DNA from: Ciborinia camelliae
Taxonomy: Eukaryota > Ascomycota > Leotiomycetes > Helotiales > Sclerotiniaceae
Length of the DNA: 64,000 nucleotides
Reading direction: 5' to 3'
Assembly (NCBI GenBank): GCA_025890175.1
Contig: JANPYM010000002.1
Location: 1,502,091 to 1,566,090 of the forward strand
Part shown: one piece after another, positions 9,994 to 21,600 of the stretch
Layout of the letters: each line of letters opens with the position of its first letter
Numbering within the stretch: position 1 is the first letter of the stretch
Notes under the pieces: model-generated
The model's input: only the letters and a program-made list of their open reading frames with translations
Databases searched by the model: none
Told to the model about the DNA's origin: nothing
Made by a program: the position numbers and the translations under genes

Positions 9994-12900
9994 CTAAAGA
10001 AACACCCCGCCACTCTCCCCCATTCCACTAACATGTCTCGCACCCCCATCCTCACTCATACTTCCACCCGCCATAGTCCCCACACTAGCAATTCTCCTTC
10101 GCCTACTACTCAAAAACAAATCCACCATCTGTTTACTGCCCAATTGCAACTGTTGCGGATCCACCTGCCCCGAACCCAACAAACCACTCCCGTCAGCCCC
10201 ATAAACATCCTCCAATCCCCCTCCTCCACCAGCCCTCTCATTTTCCCTACCCCCAGCTCTCGTCCTCATCCTTCCAGTTCCTCCCGCGCTCCCAAACTGT
10301 CTCTCAACCGCCGCACCAATCCCCGTTCCCGGGCTACTCTGCGGCGTATAATTATACACCGGTCTCCCGGTCCTCTTGACCAATTTCGCCGGACTAGTAT
10401 TACAACTTTTACTAACACTCGTATCAAAACTCTTGACACTCCTTACACTTTTACAGCTTCTTAGAGTTGCATCCGAGACATTTCGCTTATGCAATACGTT
10501 ACGACTATTGGCGCTTTGATTTTCGACGCCGTGATTAGGTGTTGTTGGTGCGCTTCTTAGGGTCGCAGATGAGAGACGTTTATGTAAAACGTTGCGACCA
10601 TTTGCACTGGGGTTCTGAACGGTGGAATTTGGTGTTGTTGGTACGAATTGAGAATTCGATGTGCTTTTCAAACTTGTTTTGCTTCGCGTTGGTCTTAGTG
10701 CTGATCTGGTAGGGATAGGAGGTGGCAATGGTGGTGCGGGAGGAATGACGAATGGTTTGGCGTTATCGACATATGCGTTTTCACTCAAAGATGTCGTTGA
10801 GCGATTTTTAAGGATAGGTTTCAAAAGAAGTTGGCCATTCCCCAAAGGAAGATTTTGTTGAATGAGACCAAGTGGCTGCTTGCCGATTGGCGGTTTCTTC
10901 TGAGAAATATCAGTATCATCATCAGCCATCTGTGCGTATTCTCTTTTGTGTGCAATGTAATAGGAACTTGGAACTGTGGGCGTGGTTGATAATGATCGAT
11001 CGATATTTGTAACACTCGTTCGATCATTACCTTGTGGTCTTTCCAATCTCGCGACTTCGGACGACATCCATTTTTTCCATTCAACCGAGCCCCCGGAATC
11101 ATCACCTCGTTGCCTGGCATGGGTTGGGCGATATGTGGTGCTGTTGATTATAATAGCACCTCCAGTGCTTGGGCTATCGACAGGTAAAGATGGCATTCTT
11201 ACGTTTGCCAGTGGTACAGAGGTATCACTCCTCATAGCCTCGGAGAGATTACGACCGCCAATACTTCGAGAATAAACACTCTCACTATAAGCATAATCTT
11301 CTACCGGTACAACGATTGCTTTCGCTAGACCATAACCTGTCGTTTGGGGTGCGTTTCGAATTGGTGAACCTCTTCTAGCCATGGAGTCATCGCTGGTAAT
11401 GGCCGAATTGTCACTTTCCGCCAACGCACGACGATATGGACTTGTATTCCCTACCCTGTCGATCTTAAATGTTGAACCCCCAAAGAATGCAGACCTTGCC
11501 TCGCGGATGACTTTTGTGCTTGAGATTACAGGATCTTCACGTGCGGTGATTTGCTGCTGAGTGAGTCTTGAAGGGTCTTGTACAGGGTCATATATGACAT
11601 CGCTGCTCGGTATGGTATATACTGTTGCAGACTCCGAGCTATGCATATTGCCTCGTCTATCAAAAGAATTACCGCGCATAGATTCTGGGTTTGAGGAAAA
11701 CACGTCGTCCTGGGTTTGAGGTTGCGTATTATATAGTGGCAAATCTGCAGATTTGAATTGATGTTCAGGGCCAATGGCTTGACCGAAAATATATTCATTC
11801 TTAGCAGTGTGTATGGAACTAACATTGTTCGAATGGTTTACTTGAGAGTACTGATTTTGGCTTTGATTGCTCGGGTCACAGTCTGGAGGTACTTGTCGGA
11901 TCCATGGTTTGGACTGCGAGAGAGCATTGGTAAAGGAGCTAGTACGTCTATGGACTTTCTCGGCTCTGAGGGTATCGGAACTGGCTTTCTTTGATTTCGC
12001 GAGTATTGCTTCTGGACTGTTTTCATCCAGACGCTTCATCAAAGCGGAACAAAGTCTGGCGCTGTCGACACCACCTGGTCTAATTGGTTGTACATGACCA
12101 GGCCGATGAAACGCAGGATAGGCTGGATGCTGATTTTTGACATTTGGGCGATGAAATGCTGCTTTAGAAATATGGGTACCTGATTCATTGATAATAGAAA
12201 GTCTTTGATCTCTGGTAGGTTGGGGACGCAGTCCTTGGCTTGTAACAGTATTATTGGCCGTGCTGTTGGTCCAGCTTGTTACTCGAGACTTTTCGTCGCT
12301 GTTATCGCTCCGGAAGCTTCGAATGCTACCACTTTGTGACCGCAGCCGCTGACTGGAAGCAATAGCACGTAAAGATGGCACACGAGCTGCCACATGAGCG
12401 AATGCAGCCTCGTCAGGTCTAGGAATGTCGAGGAATGACTCGTGATCTGGTGATAATTGTCCGGCATACGCTCGGACATGAGTTTCAATGGCATCCACCT
12501 GCTGATTTGGTATCATGACGGGCTCTTCCTTGCTGCGCCCAAAAACTTTGCGTAGTTTGCTCTTCAATCCTTGGGAGACTTTGCGAGCTCTGGCCCTCAG
12601 TCCGCCTTCCCTTATAGATTCAGCTGAATCGAATGTCACTGCAGACTTGCCGCTGCTGCTTCGAACTGACTTTCGAAAGGGCTTTTCTTGTCGTTGTGCC
12701 TTTGATCTGAAGAGGAAAGAAGGTTGCTCCCGAAGTCTTTGCTGGGTAGCTTGAGCGAAGAACCTATCCCTGGCCATTTGAACGGCATCATCATTTCTTT
12801 CGCACGATGTGGCAGACTTAAAGTAGTCCCGTCCTCCTCGAAGAAAACTCATTGATTTTGGGGCTCGCAAGGGAACATCATTCTCGTGAGTACGCGGAGT

Positions 12901-13572
12901 AGATGAACAATTGGTGCGATCAGGACTACCATTACTGTAAAAGACATTGGATGGCGCCGACAAGGGACTAAACATGGACTTTGACTTTCTGATCCGCCGA
13001 TATGAAGATGGTGTTGAGGCGACATCATCCTCTTGCGTGTAATATTCATCGAAGGCTAAATGTGTAACGTAATTATGAGCAGCGTAATCCTGAATAGCTG
13101 CCTTGCCAATTGAAGCCTTGCCAATTGAGGAAGAACGACTTGGTGGACGATACGCTGCAGGGACCGGAGCATTCGTGGTCATCGCAACAGGCCTCAAGGT
13201 AACAGTACTTGGTTTATGGGTCAATGCTGGGAGCTCCGTTCTTTTCCCTGTCGATTGTCGTCTTTTGACTGCATTGGGACCTGCAAACCGAACACTTTGC
13301 TGACGTTTGAGTCCTTGATTATCATTATTTGTAGAACTATTCTGTTGACTCGGCCGCGATTGATTTTCTTGGATTGTGCTGTGGTTTCGTGAAAGTCCGC
13401 TCGTGTTTGCATAAACGTTCCCGCTCCTTTCCTGGGCTCTATTGAAGGCATACATTGCTGCAGCATGAGCATGCATACGAGACTCTTCAGGGTCGACAGG
13501 ATCGTGTTTGACGTGGGCTGATGATGTTGATTTGCTTCGACTAGGTCGACTAGAACTGTTTCGACGGAACAT
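9994..13572 (-). CDS. Large Ser/Arg-rich disordered protein of unknown function
   Basis: A single intronless frame of 1192 codons from ATG at 13572 to TAG at 9994-9996, far too long to be chance. The protein is rich in Ser, Arg, Asn and Pro with no membrane helix, signal peptide or catalytic motif I recognise. It begins MFRRNSSSRPSRSKS and has many basic-serine stretches (RRQSV, RKSKSMF, KRTELP) that look like kinase sites. A proline run (PPAPPLPPPIP) sits near the C-terminal third. Immediately after it, a 32-residue unit (TTPN..V.N.SAN.RNVLHKR..S.ATLRS) occurs twice in tandem. The tail is Gly-rich (GGTGRMRTRAGGRENERAGGGGG). A scaffold or regulatory protein would fit such composition, but this is a guess. 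The 5' neighbour is a subtilisin gene transcribed in the same direction about 570 bp upstream. Confidence 0.85.
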   Translation of the reverse strand: MFRRNSSSRPSRSKSTSSAHVKHDPVDPEESRMHAHAAAMYAFNRAQERSGNVYANTSGLSRNHSTIQENQSRPSQQNSSTNNDNQGLKRQQSVRFAGPNAVKRRQSTGKRTELPALTHKPSTVTLRPVAMTTNAPVPAAYRPPSRSSSIGKASIGKAAIQDYAAHNYVTHLAFDEYYTQEDDVASTPSSYRRIRKSKSMFSPLSAPSNVFYSNGSPDRTNCSSTPRTHENDVPLRAPKSMSFLRGGRDYFKSATSCERNDDAVQMARDRFFAQATQQRLREQPSFLFRSKAQRQEKPFRKSVRSSSGKSAVTFDSAESIREGGLRARARKVSQGLKSKLRKVFGRSKEEPVMIPNQQVDAIETHVRAYAGQLSPDHESFLDIPRPDEAAFAHVAARVPSLRAIASSQRLRSQSGSIRSFRSDNSDEKSRVTSWTNSTANNTVTSQGLRPQPTRDQRLSIINESGTHISKAAFHRPNVKNQHPAYPAFHRPGHVQPIRPGGVDSARLCSALMKRLDENSPEAILAKSKKASSDTLRAEKVHRRTSSFTNALSQSKPWIRQVPPDCDPSNQSQNQYSQVNHSNNVSSIHTAKNEYIFGQAIGPEHQFKSADLPLYNTQPQTQDDVFSSNPESMRGNSFDRRGNMHSSESATVYTIPSSDVIYDPVQDPSRLTQQQITAREDPVISSTKVIREARSAFFGGSTFKIDRVGNTSPYRRALAESDNSAITSDDSMARRGSPIRNAPQTTGYGLAKAIVVPVEDYAYSESVYSRSIGGRNLSEAMRSDTSVPLANVRMPSLPVDSPSTGGAIIINSTTYRPTHARQRGDDSGGSVEWKKWMSSEVARLERPQGNDRTSVTNIDRSLSTTPTVPSSYYIAHKREYAQMADDDTDISQKKPPIGKQPLGLIQQNLPLGNGQLLLKPILKNRSTTSLSENAYVDNAKPFVIPPAPPLPPPIPTRSALRPTRSKTSLKSTSNSQFVPTTPNSTVQNPSANGRNVLHKRLSSATLRSAPTTPNHGVENQSANSRNVLHKRNVSDATLRSCKSVRSVKSFDTSVSKSCNTSPAKLVKRTGRPVYNYTPQSSPGTGIGAAVERQFGSAGGTGRMRTRAGGRENERAGGGGGLEDVYGADGSGLLGSGQVDPQQLQLGSKQMVDLFLSSRRRRIASVGTMAGGSMSEDGGARHVSGMGESGGVFL
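10457..10645 (-). repeat. Tandem 96-bp (32-residue) coding duplication
   Basis: Two adjacent units, 10457-10552 and 10553-10645, inside the 1192-residue protein gene. Both start cttcttag and both end gttgttggt.cg on the plus strand, and they share the encoded core SAN.RNVLHKR and ATLRS. They differ at many third positions, so the duplication is not recent. Confidence 0.8.
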
Positions 13573-14145
13573 GTCCCCTATGCAATGCTTACAAAATGAG
13601 GTAAACGTGATGAATCGAAATTAAATGTGTGATACAGCTATTACATGCATGCATGTATTAACCAAAAGTTGATTGAACCAAAAATTTGTGAATGAACGAC
13701 TTCAACAGCAGACAAGACACGATATTTGAGGTGAAAATGAATGATCTATACGAGGAAGGTAAGAAGAGTCTTTCCGTCAACGCTGGTTGGGGAAAGAGCA
13801 ATGGGAACAATAGAATATCCATTGACAACTCCTTTGAGCCACTCTCGATGGAAACACATTTAGGAAGTCACCATGTTACATATTATCAAAGAATGTGCAC
13901 TGTAATTGGAAAGAATGAGTTGTTACAATTTAATATAAATACTGGTCTATTTAGTCTTACGACACGAGACCCCCTAATGTTCCTAGACGCGGACGCAATG
14001 AAAAACCCTTTAATCAAAAGATACATATGGAGACACCCATCCGGCTCCATTCCATGACCATCATAACAAACTGAAAAGGAAATAGTGAAGGACCATGTCC
14101 TACGAGATCTATGCCAAAATATCTAGCATGAAGATGTATCTAAAT
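13573..14145. other. Intergenic region between the disordered-protein gene and the subtilisin gene
   Basis: Both neighbours are on the minus strand, so this is the promoter/5' leader of the 9994-13572 gene plus the 3' flank of the subtilisin gene. A plus-strand frame at 13692-14057 (121 codons) exists, but it shows no domain, signal peptide or membrane segment and overlaps the leader, so I do not call it a gene. Confidence 0.5.
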
Positions 14146-15983
14146 CTAAGAGCTGGACTCCTCGAAAAATTCTTTGATCTCCTCATCGACCATCTTTTGA
14201 ATCTTCTTGGAAAGCTTCTCAGTCTTGGAAACCATAGACTCAGTTCCCTTGACAACCTTGCCAGAGAGTATGTTGAAGTCATTCTCGATGGCCTTCTCCA
14301 AAAGTTCAATAGTGGTTGGGAGTTGCTTAGATCCCTTGGCTGCGTAGCCACCAGCCTTGATGATGGAGGTGTAGTTGGAAGATCCACCACCGTTCCATGC
14401 AAGGATGTTCTGTGTGTCAGATGGAACATCAGACAGAGCACCCTCGGTTGCAATAGAAAGAAGGTTCTCCTTCATCTTCTTGGGGGTCATCTCAGCAACC
14501 GCGTAAGCAGAGTCGCTAGATGGTTGGAGAGAAAGGTAGTAGGCCAAGAGACCACAGATGTGGGGGGAGGCCATGGATGTACCGGAGATTGTGTTAACGG
14601 CATATTTGCTACCAATCCAGGTTGAGAGAATGCTCAAACCAGGAGCAAAGATGTCGTTACATTGACCGTAGTTAGAGAAGTAGGCACGGGAATCATCAAG
14701 AGCGGAAGCACCGACAGTGATGGCTTTCTCGGCAGCAGCTGGGGAGTACCTGCAAGAGTCGGCGTTATCATTACCAGCGGCGACTGCAAAGTGAATACCA
14801 GCATCAACGGCACCGTTAACGGCACGATCAAGAGCAGGAGACTTGCCACCACCGAGGGACATGTTGGCAACAGAACCCTTGAATCCCTTCTTTCCTTGCT
14901 TGACCTTCTCGGTGTGGGCGTTGGCAGCCCATTCAACACCCTTTACAACATCTGCCATAGTACCAGAACCATTGGATCTGAGCACCTTGACGGCGTAGAC
15001 ATTGGCCTTCTTGGCAACACCGTATTTCTTACCGGCAACGGTACCGGAGCAGTGAGTTCCGTGTCCGTTTCCATCCTCATCAGCATCGCCAGATGGGATG
15101 GTCATGCCCCAGTGTGCACGACCTTCGAAATCAACGTGTTCAGTGTTGGTTCCGGTGTCAATAACATAGGCATCGACTCCCTCACCCGCATCAGCGGCAT
15201 ACAAGTATTTGTTAAATGTGGAGAAGGATAAGGAATCTCTGTGGGAGATACGAGCCAAACCCCAAGGTGCGTTCTTCTCAATCTCACCCTCGCTACCTCC
15301 TAAGGTGTGTACGACGGAATCTCTCTCGACGTATTCGACCTGTAATGGTATTGATTAGCACAACTGTTACGTAAAGAGAATAAACCAAGAATTGGAGATG
15401 ATGATTCATCACGTGCGGACTTGCCGCTTACGTGTGTAACAATGTTGATTGACTGAACCAACAACAATGGGCTTGTGAGGCCTTTGTTGGCAGCGTCGAG
15501 ATAAAGGGAAACCATCAAGATAAAGGTAGTTTTTATCCAATTGGAAACGAAATTGGAGGGAGAAAGCACGCGATCGATGCCAGAACGATGAGGAAGGCTT
15601 ATACTTACATCGGGATGTTTTCGGACCTCTTCGATGACTGAATCATCGAAATGACCGGAGTAACCCAAAAATTCACCGGCGATGTTATATGTATGCTTGA
15701 GACCCTCGAAGATATCGGTGGTGATAGGGAATTGACCTCTCTTTCGGAGCTCGGTTCGTTGAGCCTCGCCGGTAGAATGGATGTCTTGGACCCAGCTGTG
15801 ATGGTCACTGGCAGATGCCTCGGTGACGTGCTTCTTGAATACAACGATATAGGAGTCTGGGACCGCTACAGAGTTTGCGGATGAAAGGAGAGGAGCAACA
15901 CCTTCGTGAATGGTTTCAGTGCTGAATGTTGGGGCCGATGAAGCCAACAGTGGCAAAAGCGATAAGCTAATGAGCCCACGCAT
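14146..15983 (-). CDS. Cerevisin-like subtilisin serine protease (S8 family, I9 propeptide)
   Basis: Two exons, 15983-15609 and 15339-14146, give 522 residues; the 269-nt intron has a GTAAGT donor and splits KHPD|VEYVERD of the propeptide. A signal peptide (MRGLISLSLLPLLASSA) is followed by an I9 inhibitor prodomain (residues about 40-135) and the S8 domain. The catalytic triad is visible: Asp186 in VIDTGTN, His218 in GNGHGTHCSG, and Ser380 in SGTSMASPH. Length and motifs match vacuolar proteinase B/cerevisin and the Aspergillus Alp2/Pep2 type more than short secreted alkaline proteases. The C-terminal extension of about 70 residues is Lys/Glu-rich, as in vacuolar members. Expected role: autocatalytic maturation, then general proteolysis in the vacuole, with possible secretion. 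The coding region uses strongly biased C-ending codons, typical of highly expressed fungal genes; this also opens a long spurious antisense frame (14662-15231). Confidence 0.92.
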
Positions 15984-17318
15984 TATGAATAGATGAGATA
16001 GATAGAAGTTGATGGTCTGCCTGCGACGTTCAATGAAAGAGAAGACAAAGACTTATTATGAAGAAAGATTTAAGTATCTAGAGATGATGAAGTTGATGGG
16101 TGAAGAACAGTAAATGATGCTGTCTTCGAGAGAGTCTGTATGTATTGATGGAAGAAAGAAGAGAGAAGATGGATGATGATGGAGGGTGAGCGAGAGTGTT
16201 GATGTACTGCGAAGCTCGGGGAACCGACAAAGATGCACTAGGCAACTATGGGGCGATGCTCGTTTGACTTTAAACTACTTTGGGATTAGCGTCTTAGTTT
16301 ATCAGTGATTAATGGATCACGCAGACAAGTTGATGAAGCGATAAGGGAGGTGAATAACCTAGGTATGGAAAGGCTTGCATGGCTTAGAAGGAAAAGGTGT
16401 AAAGGTGTGGATAAGAAAGCTATCGTAGCTCTAGTAATTGGTGAGGGTGTGAATCAAATAAATGTCAATAATGCAAAGGGATGGAGATGATGGATCCATG
16501 GATCCTACCTATCAATGGTTCCTACCTAGTAGATCCTTTCTGGTCTTGTCTTACTTTTCTCGTTCTAGTCTTTCTATCGCGTGGTTCTCCCCCGTACTTT
16601 TTACTTTCGAAGTTTAGATACCGGTATGGATGTGCGGTGCGGTGCGGTATCGTGATTGATCGTGTTATCTGTGGTTGTGATGATGAAATGTCGTGAAACT
16701 CGGAATGCCGTACAGCTCTATGGGAAAATGGAATGTTGATGGTTTTTTAATCTATCCATAGAATGGAGATCTTGTGATTGTACAGCGATGGCAGTCATAT
16801 GTAAATACAGTAAGCCCTGTTTTTGAATCATCGAATAGGAAGTAAGTCAATCACCTATGGCTGGTCCCTTTGGGGTGAAGGGGGAGGTTTCATATCGCCT
16901 GTCCAGTCACGGAGTATTCATGGATCTATCCTGCTTTTGAAGCTCTAATAAGGTGCCAGACTATAGGAGGTCACTGTCCCAAGAGCTTGCGCTCAGGGTC
17001 TTAGGGTCTCTTAGGTAGGGTCCCATAGCTAACCATGGGTAGCTACACCATAGCTACCATAGCTAACCATACCTAGGTAGGTACCTATTAGCTAACCTTA
17101 ATCAGGTACTTATGGTTATCATTGAGCTCCAGTTGGTTGAGTCTCCACATCTTACGAGTAATGACTGACCCTCGAGTGCATCATGATTCATTATGTATTC
17201 AGGTACGGTACGCCGGGTACGCCGGGTACGGTATAAACGAATTAGCGGAACTCGGGGTTAATCAATCAATCATCTAACAATAGGAACTACCTGCCTGGTA
17301 CCCAATCTACTCGAGTAT

Positions 17319-17343
17319 GGAGACTGGAGACTGGAGACTGGAG
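17319..17343 (+). repeat. Short tandem repeat, 7-bp unit
   Basis: The sequence ggagactggagactggag continues for about three and a half copies of a 7-bp unit; seen directly. No gene overlaps it. Confidence 0.85.
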
Positions 17344-17930
17344 TACAGTAGTGGTTTTGATAGTAAGGCGGTCTCGAGGCGGTGTCCATTATTGGTGTAC
17401 CTTATCATACCTATCATACCTACTCGTAAGTTGTTACACGACCTAGTAGTTCATTCGGTGTGGCTTTCTTCACGGATCTGATCCATATGATTGATATTAT
17501 TGACATGATTGCATTGAGTTGACAGTTGATTCGAATTTCCAATCGAATCAACTTGATTGATATTGATATTGATATCAATGCAATCAATGTACGTTACTCG
17601 AGAGAAATCCAATCCACACGATCAAAATGAAACGGTCAACTTCACACGAGACCATTCAAAGCTATCCAATGCATCCATCTATCTACTGAGTATCTATCTA
17701 ATCACCGCCAACCTCCTATCTATCCTACCTATCTATCTATCTAGGCATTACCCGTCCCGTCCGGTATTTAATATTCTAAATCCACCCCATGTAAGACAAA
17801 GTCTCCGCATGATTCCCCGTCACCATTTCTATCAATATTATTATTATACCTTAAATTCTTAAATTATAACTAGGTAGGTAGGTATTAATTATATTATTGA
17901 TCATTGAGTCATAAGCGCTGAGCATGTGTC

Positions 17931-17955
17931 AACGCAACGCAACGCAACGCAACGC
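17931..17955 (+). repeat. (AACGC)5 microsatellite
   Basis: Five perfect copies of the pentamer AACGC, within the divergent region upstream of the BEACH gene. Confidence 0.95.
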
Positions 17956-18666
17956 ACCGAGCATTCCGGCTTCAGGCTGATCTTTCTATTTTCTATAGAG
18001 CTTACACGTGATTCGTGATTTGATAGCTCATCAGTCAGGTAGCTAGCTCATAGCTCCGAAAGGGGTTTTCTAAATAAATGGCTTCCGGAATGGTGAACAT
18101 ACCTATTAAATTGTTTCACGGCCACTGATCATGAAACTTGAACTTTCGATGCAAACGGATATTTTAAATCTCGAAATCGTCAAGAAAGAGACGTTACCAG
18201 TTGATCTTCGTAGATTTTCTTCTCTCTTAAAATATGGCTCACATACAACGACCAAATTTAGGCACTAGTTCTAAGGCTACAACTTTTAAGCCGGCAAGGC
18301 CATTGAGGATAATGTACATAAGGCTGACACCATGAATTGAGTGAATACCAACAACTTTGGAACAATCTACAATTAACTCATGGTAATTTGGCAGTTGAAC
18401 TTCTCCTCACTTCATCTGCTATTTCCTCACTTTTCTTACAAGTATTGAAACTGGCTATCAACAAGGTTTCGTGTATCCCCACTTCGCGTACCAGTATCAA
18501 ACAAAGCCCAACGTCGATGCAAGTCGACCTTGATCTCAACCTAGAACCCAATATTTCAAAGGACGCAGGATCGAACAAAGTCCTTAGAACAACGTAACAC
18601 TGCAATAACTAATGCGGGGTAAGCAGAAAGGTTGATCCCCCAAGCTGGACATAGGCGGGGTGGAAT

Positions 18667-21600
18667 ATGTCGACACGAGGCCGAAGACATCGCTCGTCGA
18701 CTGCGGCTTCAACTCCACCTGAAGCAACAAAAGCCACTGCTGAATTACAGGTCCTCCTCGATGATTTGTCTACGGTCCTCCAACTGCGTGTCGAAGATGC
18801 ATATCCTGATCTGCCATCAATTGTTGAACGAGTCCAGGCTATTCGAGTCTTTCTGATAGCATCCTCGCAAACATCGCGATCAAAGGATGATTTCCGACAT
18901 CTCTATGGATACCAGATCCTATTAAACGCCCTTCGAGCATTTTCGGGCTTCTATCATCCCTTCAAAAGGAATCGGCAGGATAAAGTTCGACTCTTCGACC
19001 TCCTCGAAAACATATTGGGAGTGTTCGCAAAAACATTTCGAGAGCATTATGGGAATAGGAGATACTTCAAGCGTCGAGTCGAGGGAGGAGGATGGGCTGC
19101 TTTAGAGCAAATAATAGCTAGCATTGGTATCGGCGGTAGTGAGTCTGATATATGGACTGAAGCACAGCTTTTTGGGCGGCTTCTTGCATTCGCTTTGGAG
19201 GACAAGAGATTTGAGACGTTATGTCAAATTGTCGCTGAATACCACCCCTCAAGAATCGAGTTCAATGATCTCACAATAGCGGAGGATATCAAAGACGCGC
19301 CAACTGTATCCCAAGATTCGGAACTCGAGTCGGAAAATATCAAAAATGATGAGGGAATTCTCAACTTGGTGGAGACTCGCTTGGAAGCGATCTTGCGCGA
19401 CAGCTCCTTACTACATCACGCAGATATCGTTCCAGTTATTATAGACTTCTGGAAGACCATACCTCGAGTTTCCAACGTACGGGTAAATCCAGCTGCATTG
19501 GTGGTGATTCTAACATTGTCAAAAATTTCTTCAATCTCAAATCACAGTTTGTTAGCTTTGCATTCGACAGGAGTATTATCTACCCTGCTTCCGCTTGCTT
19601 TCGGCCCTGATTCTCCCCTTGCTACCACCGAGAGACAGTCTGTCGAAAACCTGTGCGGTTCTTTGATGTCTTTAGGTATTAGCTCCCTGAATGATGCCCA
19701 ATATCTAGTCTCTAGCGAGTCTCCTATTGCTAGCGAATTCTTGCTTCGTACGATGAAGAAATCTCACACCCCTTCGTACATCCAATTTGACCTTTCTTTA
19801 AATGGCTTTGCTTCAATAGAACTTCCCACTCTAGCAAGGCCTTTTCCGCCTCCCTCAACAGTGGGAGGCTATACCTTCACAGCCTGGATATTTGTGGATA
19901 AATTTGATCCAAATGCTCATACGACTATCTTCGGGGCATATGATGAAACTCAAACCTGCTTTCTATTGGCGTATCTTGAGCAGGACACTCACAATTTTAT
20001 TTTACAAACTTCTATTTCCTCGTCGCGACCTAGTGTCAGGTTCAAGTCAACAACTTTTCAGGAGCGCCGTTGGTATCATATTGCAATAGTTCATCGACGT
20101 CCTAGAACGATGACGTCTAGTAAAGCTATTCTTTACGTTGATGGGGAGTTTGCCGAGCAAGTCAAATGCCAATACCCAGCTCCTCCACCACTTACAAATG
20201 CTAGCACAGAAAGTTTTGCCTCCTTCACCTCAACTAGTGCCAAAGCTCACCCAGTCCAGGCGTTTCTTGGTACTCCCCAGGATCTTTCCACGCGCCTCGG
20301 ACGTGGCGTTGTCTTTTCTCGTTGGTCTTTGGCTTCAGCACATCTCATTGAGGATGTGATCAGCGACGATTTGGTAGCTGTTTACTATCGTTTAGGGCCA
20401 CGCTACAATGGAAACTTTCAAGACTGTTTGGGGTCGTTCCAAACATATGAAGCTTCTGCGGCTCTGGGGATGCGCCAGGAACTCATGCATCCAGGGAAGG
20501 AAGAAAATTCAGATATCCTCAGAGCTATACGCGGAAAGGCTAGTATATTAGTACCGGAGTCTCGTATAATTCTAAGTATTCTGCCCACAGCTATCCTGGG
20601 AGAGGAAGACCGACTAAGAGGGCCGGAATCTCAACTTTTAAGGGGACTAAACCGAACAGCCTCAAATAACTTGTTTCAATTGACACACAACGGTGGTACT
20701 TCAGTGGCTATCAACGGATCTACTCCAGCTATCAACGATGCATTAACTAGAGCTCATGGCACTGCAATTCTCACAGGCGAACCAGTAGTCATTGTTCCAC
20801 AAGCGCTAGATGATGCAATGTGGAGGCTAGGAGGGTTTACCGCAATTGGACTGAAGCTAGTCGAAGCCGCCAATACAAAGGAAAGTATTGTTCGTGCCGT
20901 TGAAAACTTGTTTGAGAGTATTAATGCAAGTTGGCGTAATAGCGAGGCCATGGAGCGAGAGAACGGCTACGCAATACTGGGCGCCCTTCTTCGCGGCAAG
21001 ATGGGTGCCGGAACTGTTATTTCGACAAGGACGGGTAGCTCCGACAACTCAAATATGAATGAAGATGATCGTGACAAACTTGGGTTCCAATTGCTGAGCC
21101 TGGTACTGGATTTCGTTGGTTATAGCCACGAGGCACCCGAGGAATCATTCATAATTAACCCTCTTGCATATCGAATATTACTTGTTGACTTTGATATGTG
21201 GCGCAAGACTACTTCAATCACTCAAAGGTTATATTATAAACAGTTCATTACATTTGGTGTTAATAGCAAGTATCACGAATTTAATTCTAGACGCCTATTT
21301 CGAATGCGTAAGTTTGCTACACATACCCACAATGATTGATTTGGCTAAATGTCTACAGGGATTGTGAAAAGGTTTCTAGATGCTCTCAAAGCCGAATTAT
21401 TCCCTGTGGATGTGTTTCCTTCTTTCATGGAAGCACTCACCAGTTTGGTAAAATGCAACATGACAGCCGAGGTCTTTCGCTCTCTTGCTCTTTTCATCAC
21501 TTATGCGTATCATAAACCAACGAGTTCTACTTCACGAACTCCTAAGAACCCAGGATCAACGCTTCCGATACGTTCTGGCACAGTATCAAGAGGCCCAAGA

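Larger units (their letters stand above)
15984..18666. other. Divergent 2.7-kb intergenic region (subtilisin / BEACH gene)
   Basis: It must hold the promoters of both flanking genes. The subtilisin leader (15984-16240) is AG-rich on the plus strand. Around 16980-17110 there is a run of 'tagctaaccat'/'ccatagctac' words joined to CCTAGGTAGGTACC. At 17209-17233 a 'gggtacgcc' unit is repeated, at 17319-17343 a 7-bp unit (agactgg), and at 17931-17955 (AACGC)5. A TTGATATTGATATC palindrome-like stretch lies near 17556-17585. Short frames such as 18337-18597 have no coding character. Confidence 0.55.

Noticed and set aside
13692..14057. Plus-strand frame of 121 codons between two minus-strand genes
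   Set aside because: No domain, signal or membrane segment; it overlaps the leader of the neighbouring gene.
14662..15231. Long plus-strand frame (189 codons) antisense to the subtilisin gene
   Set aside because: It is the shadow of strongly C-ending codons of the real gene; its translation has no family features.
18337..18597. 86-codon frame upstream of the BEACH gene as a possible first exon
   Set aside because: Sense and antisense frames overlap, no good donor joins it to 18667 and the downstream ATG already gives a family-like N-terminus.
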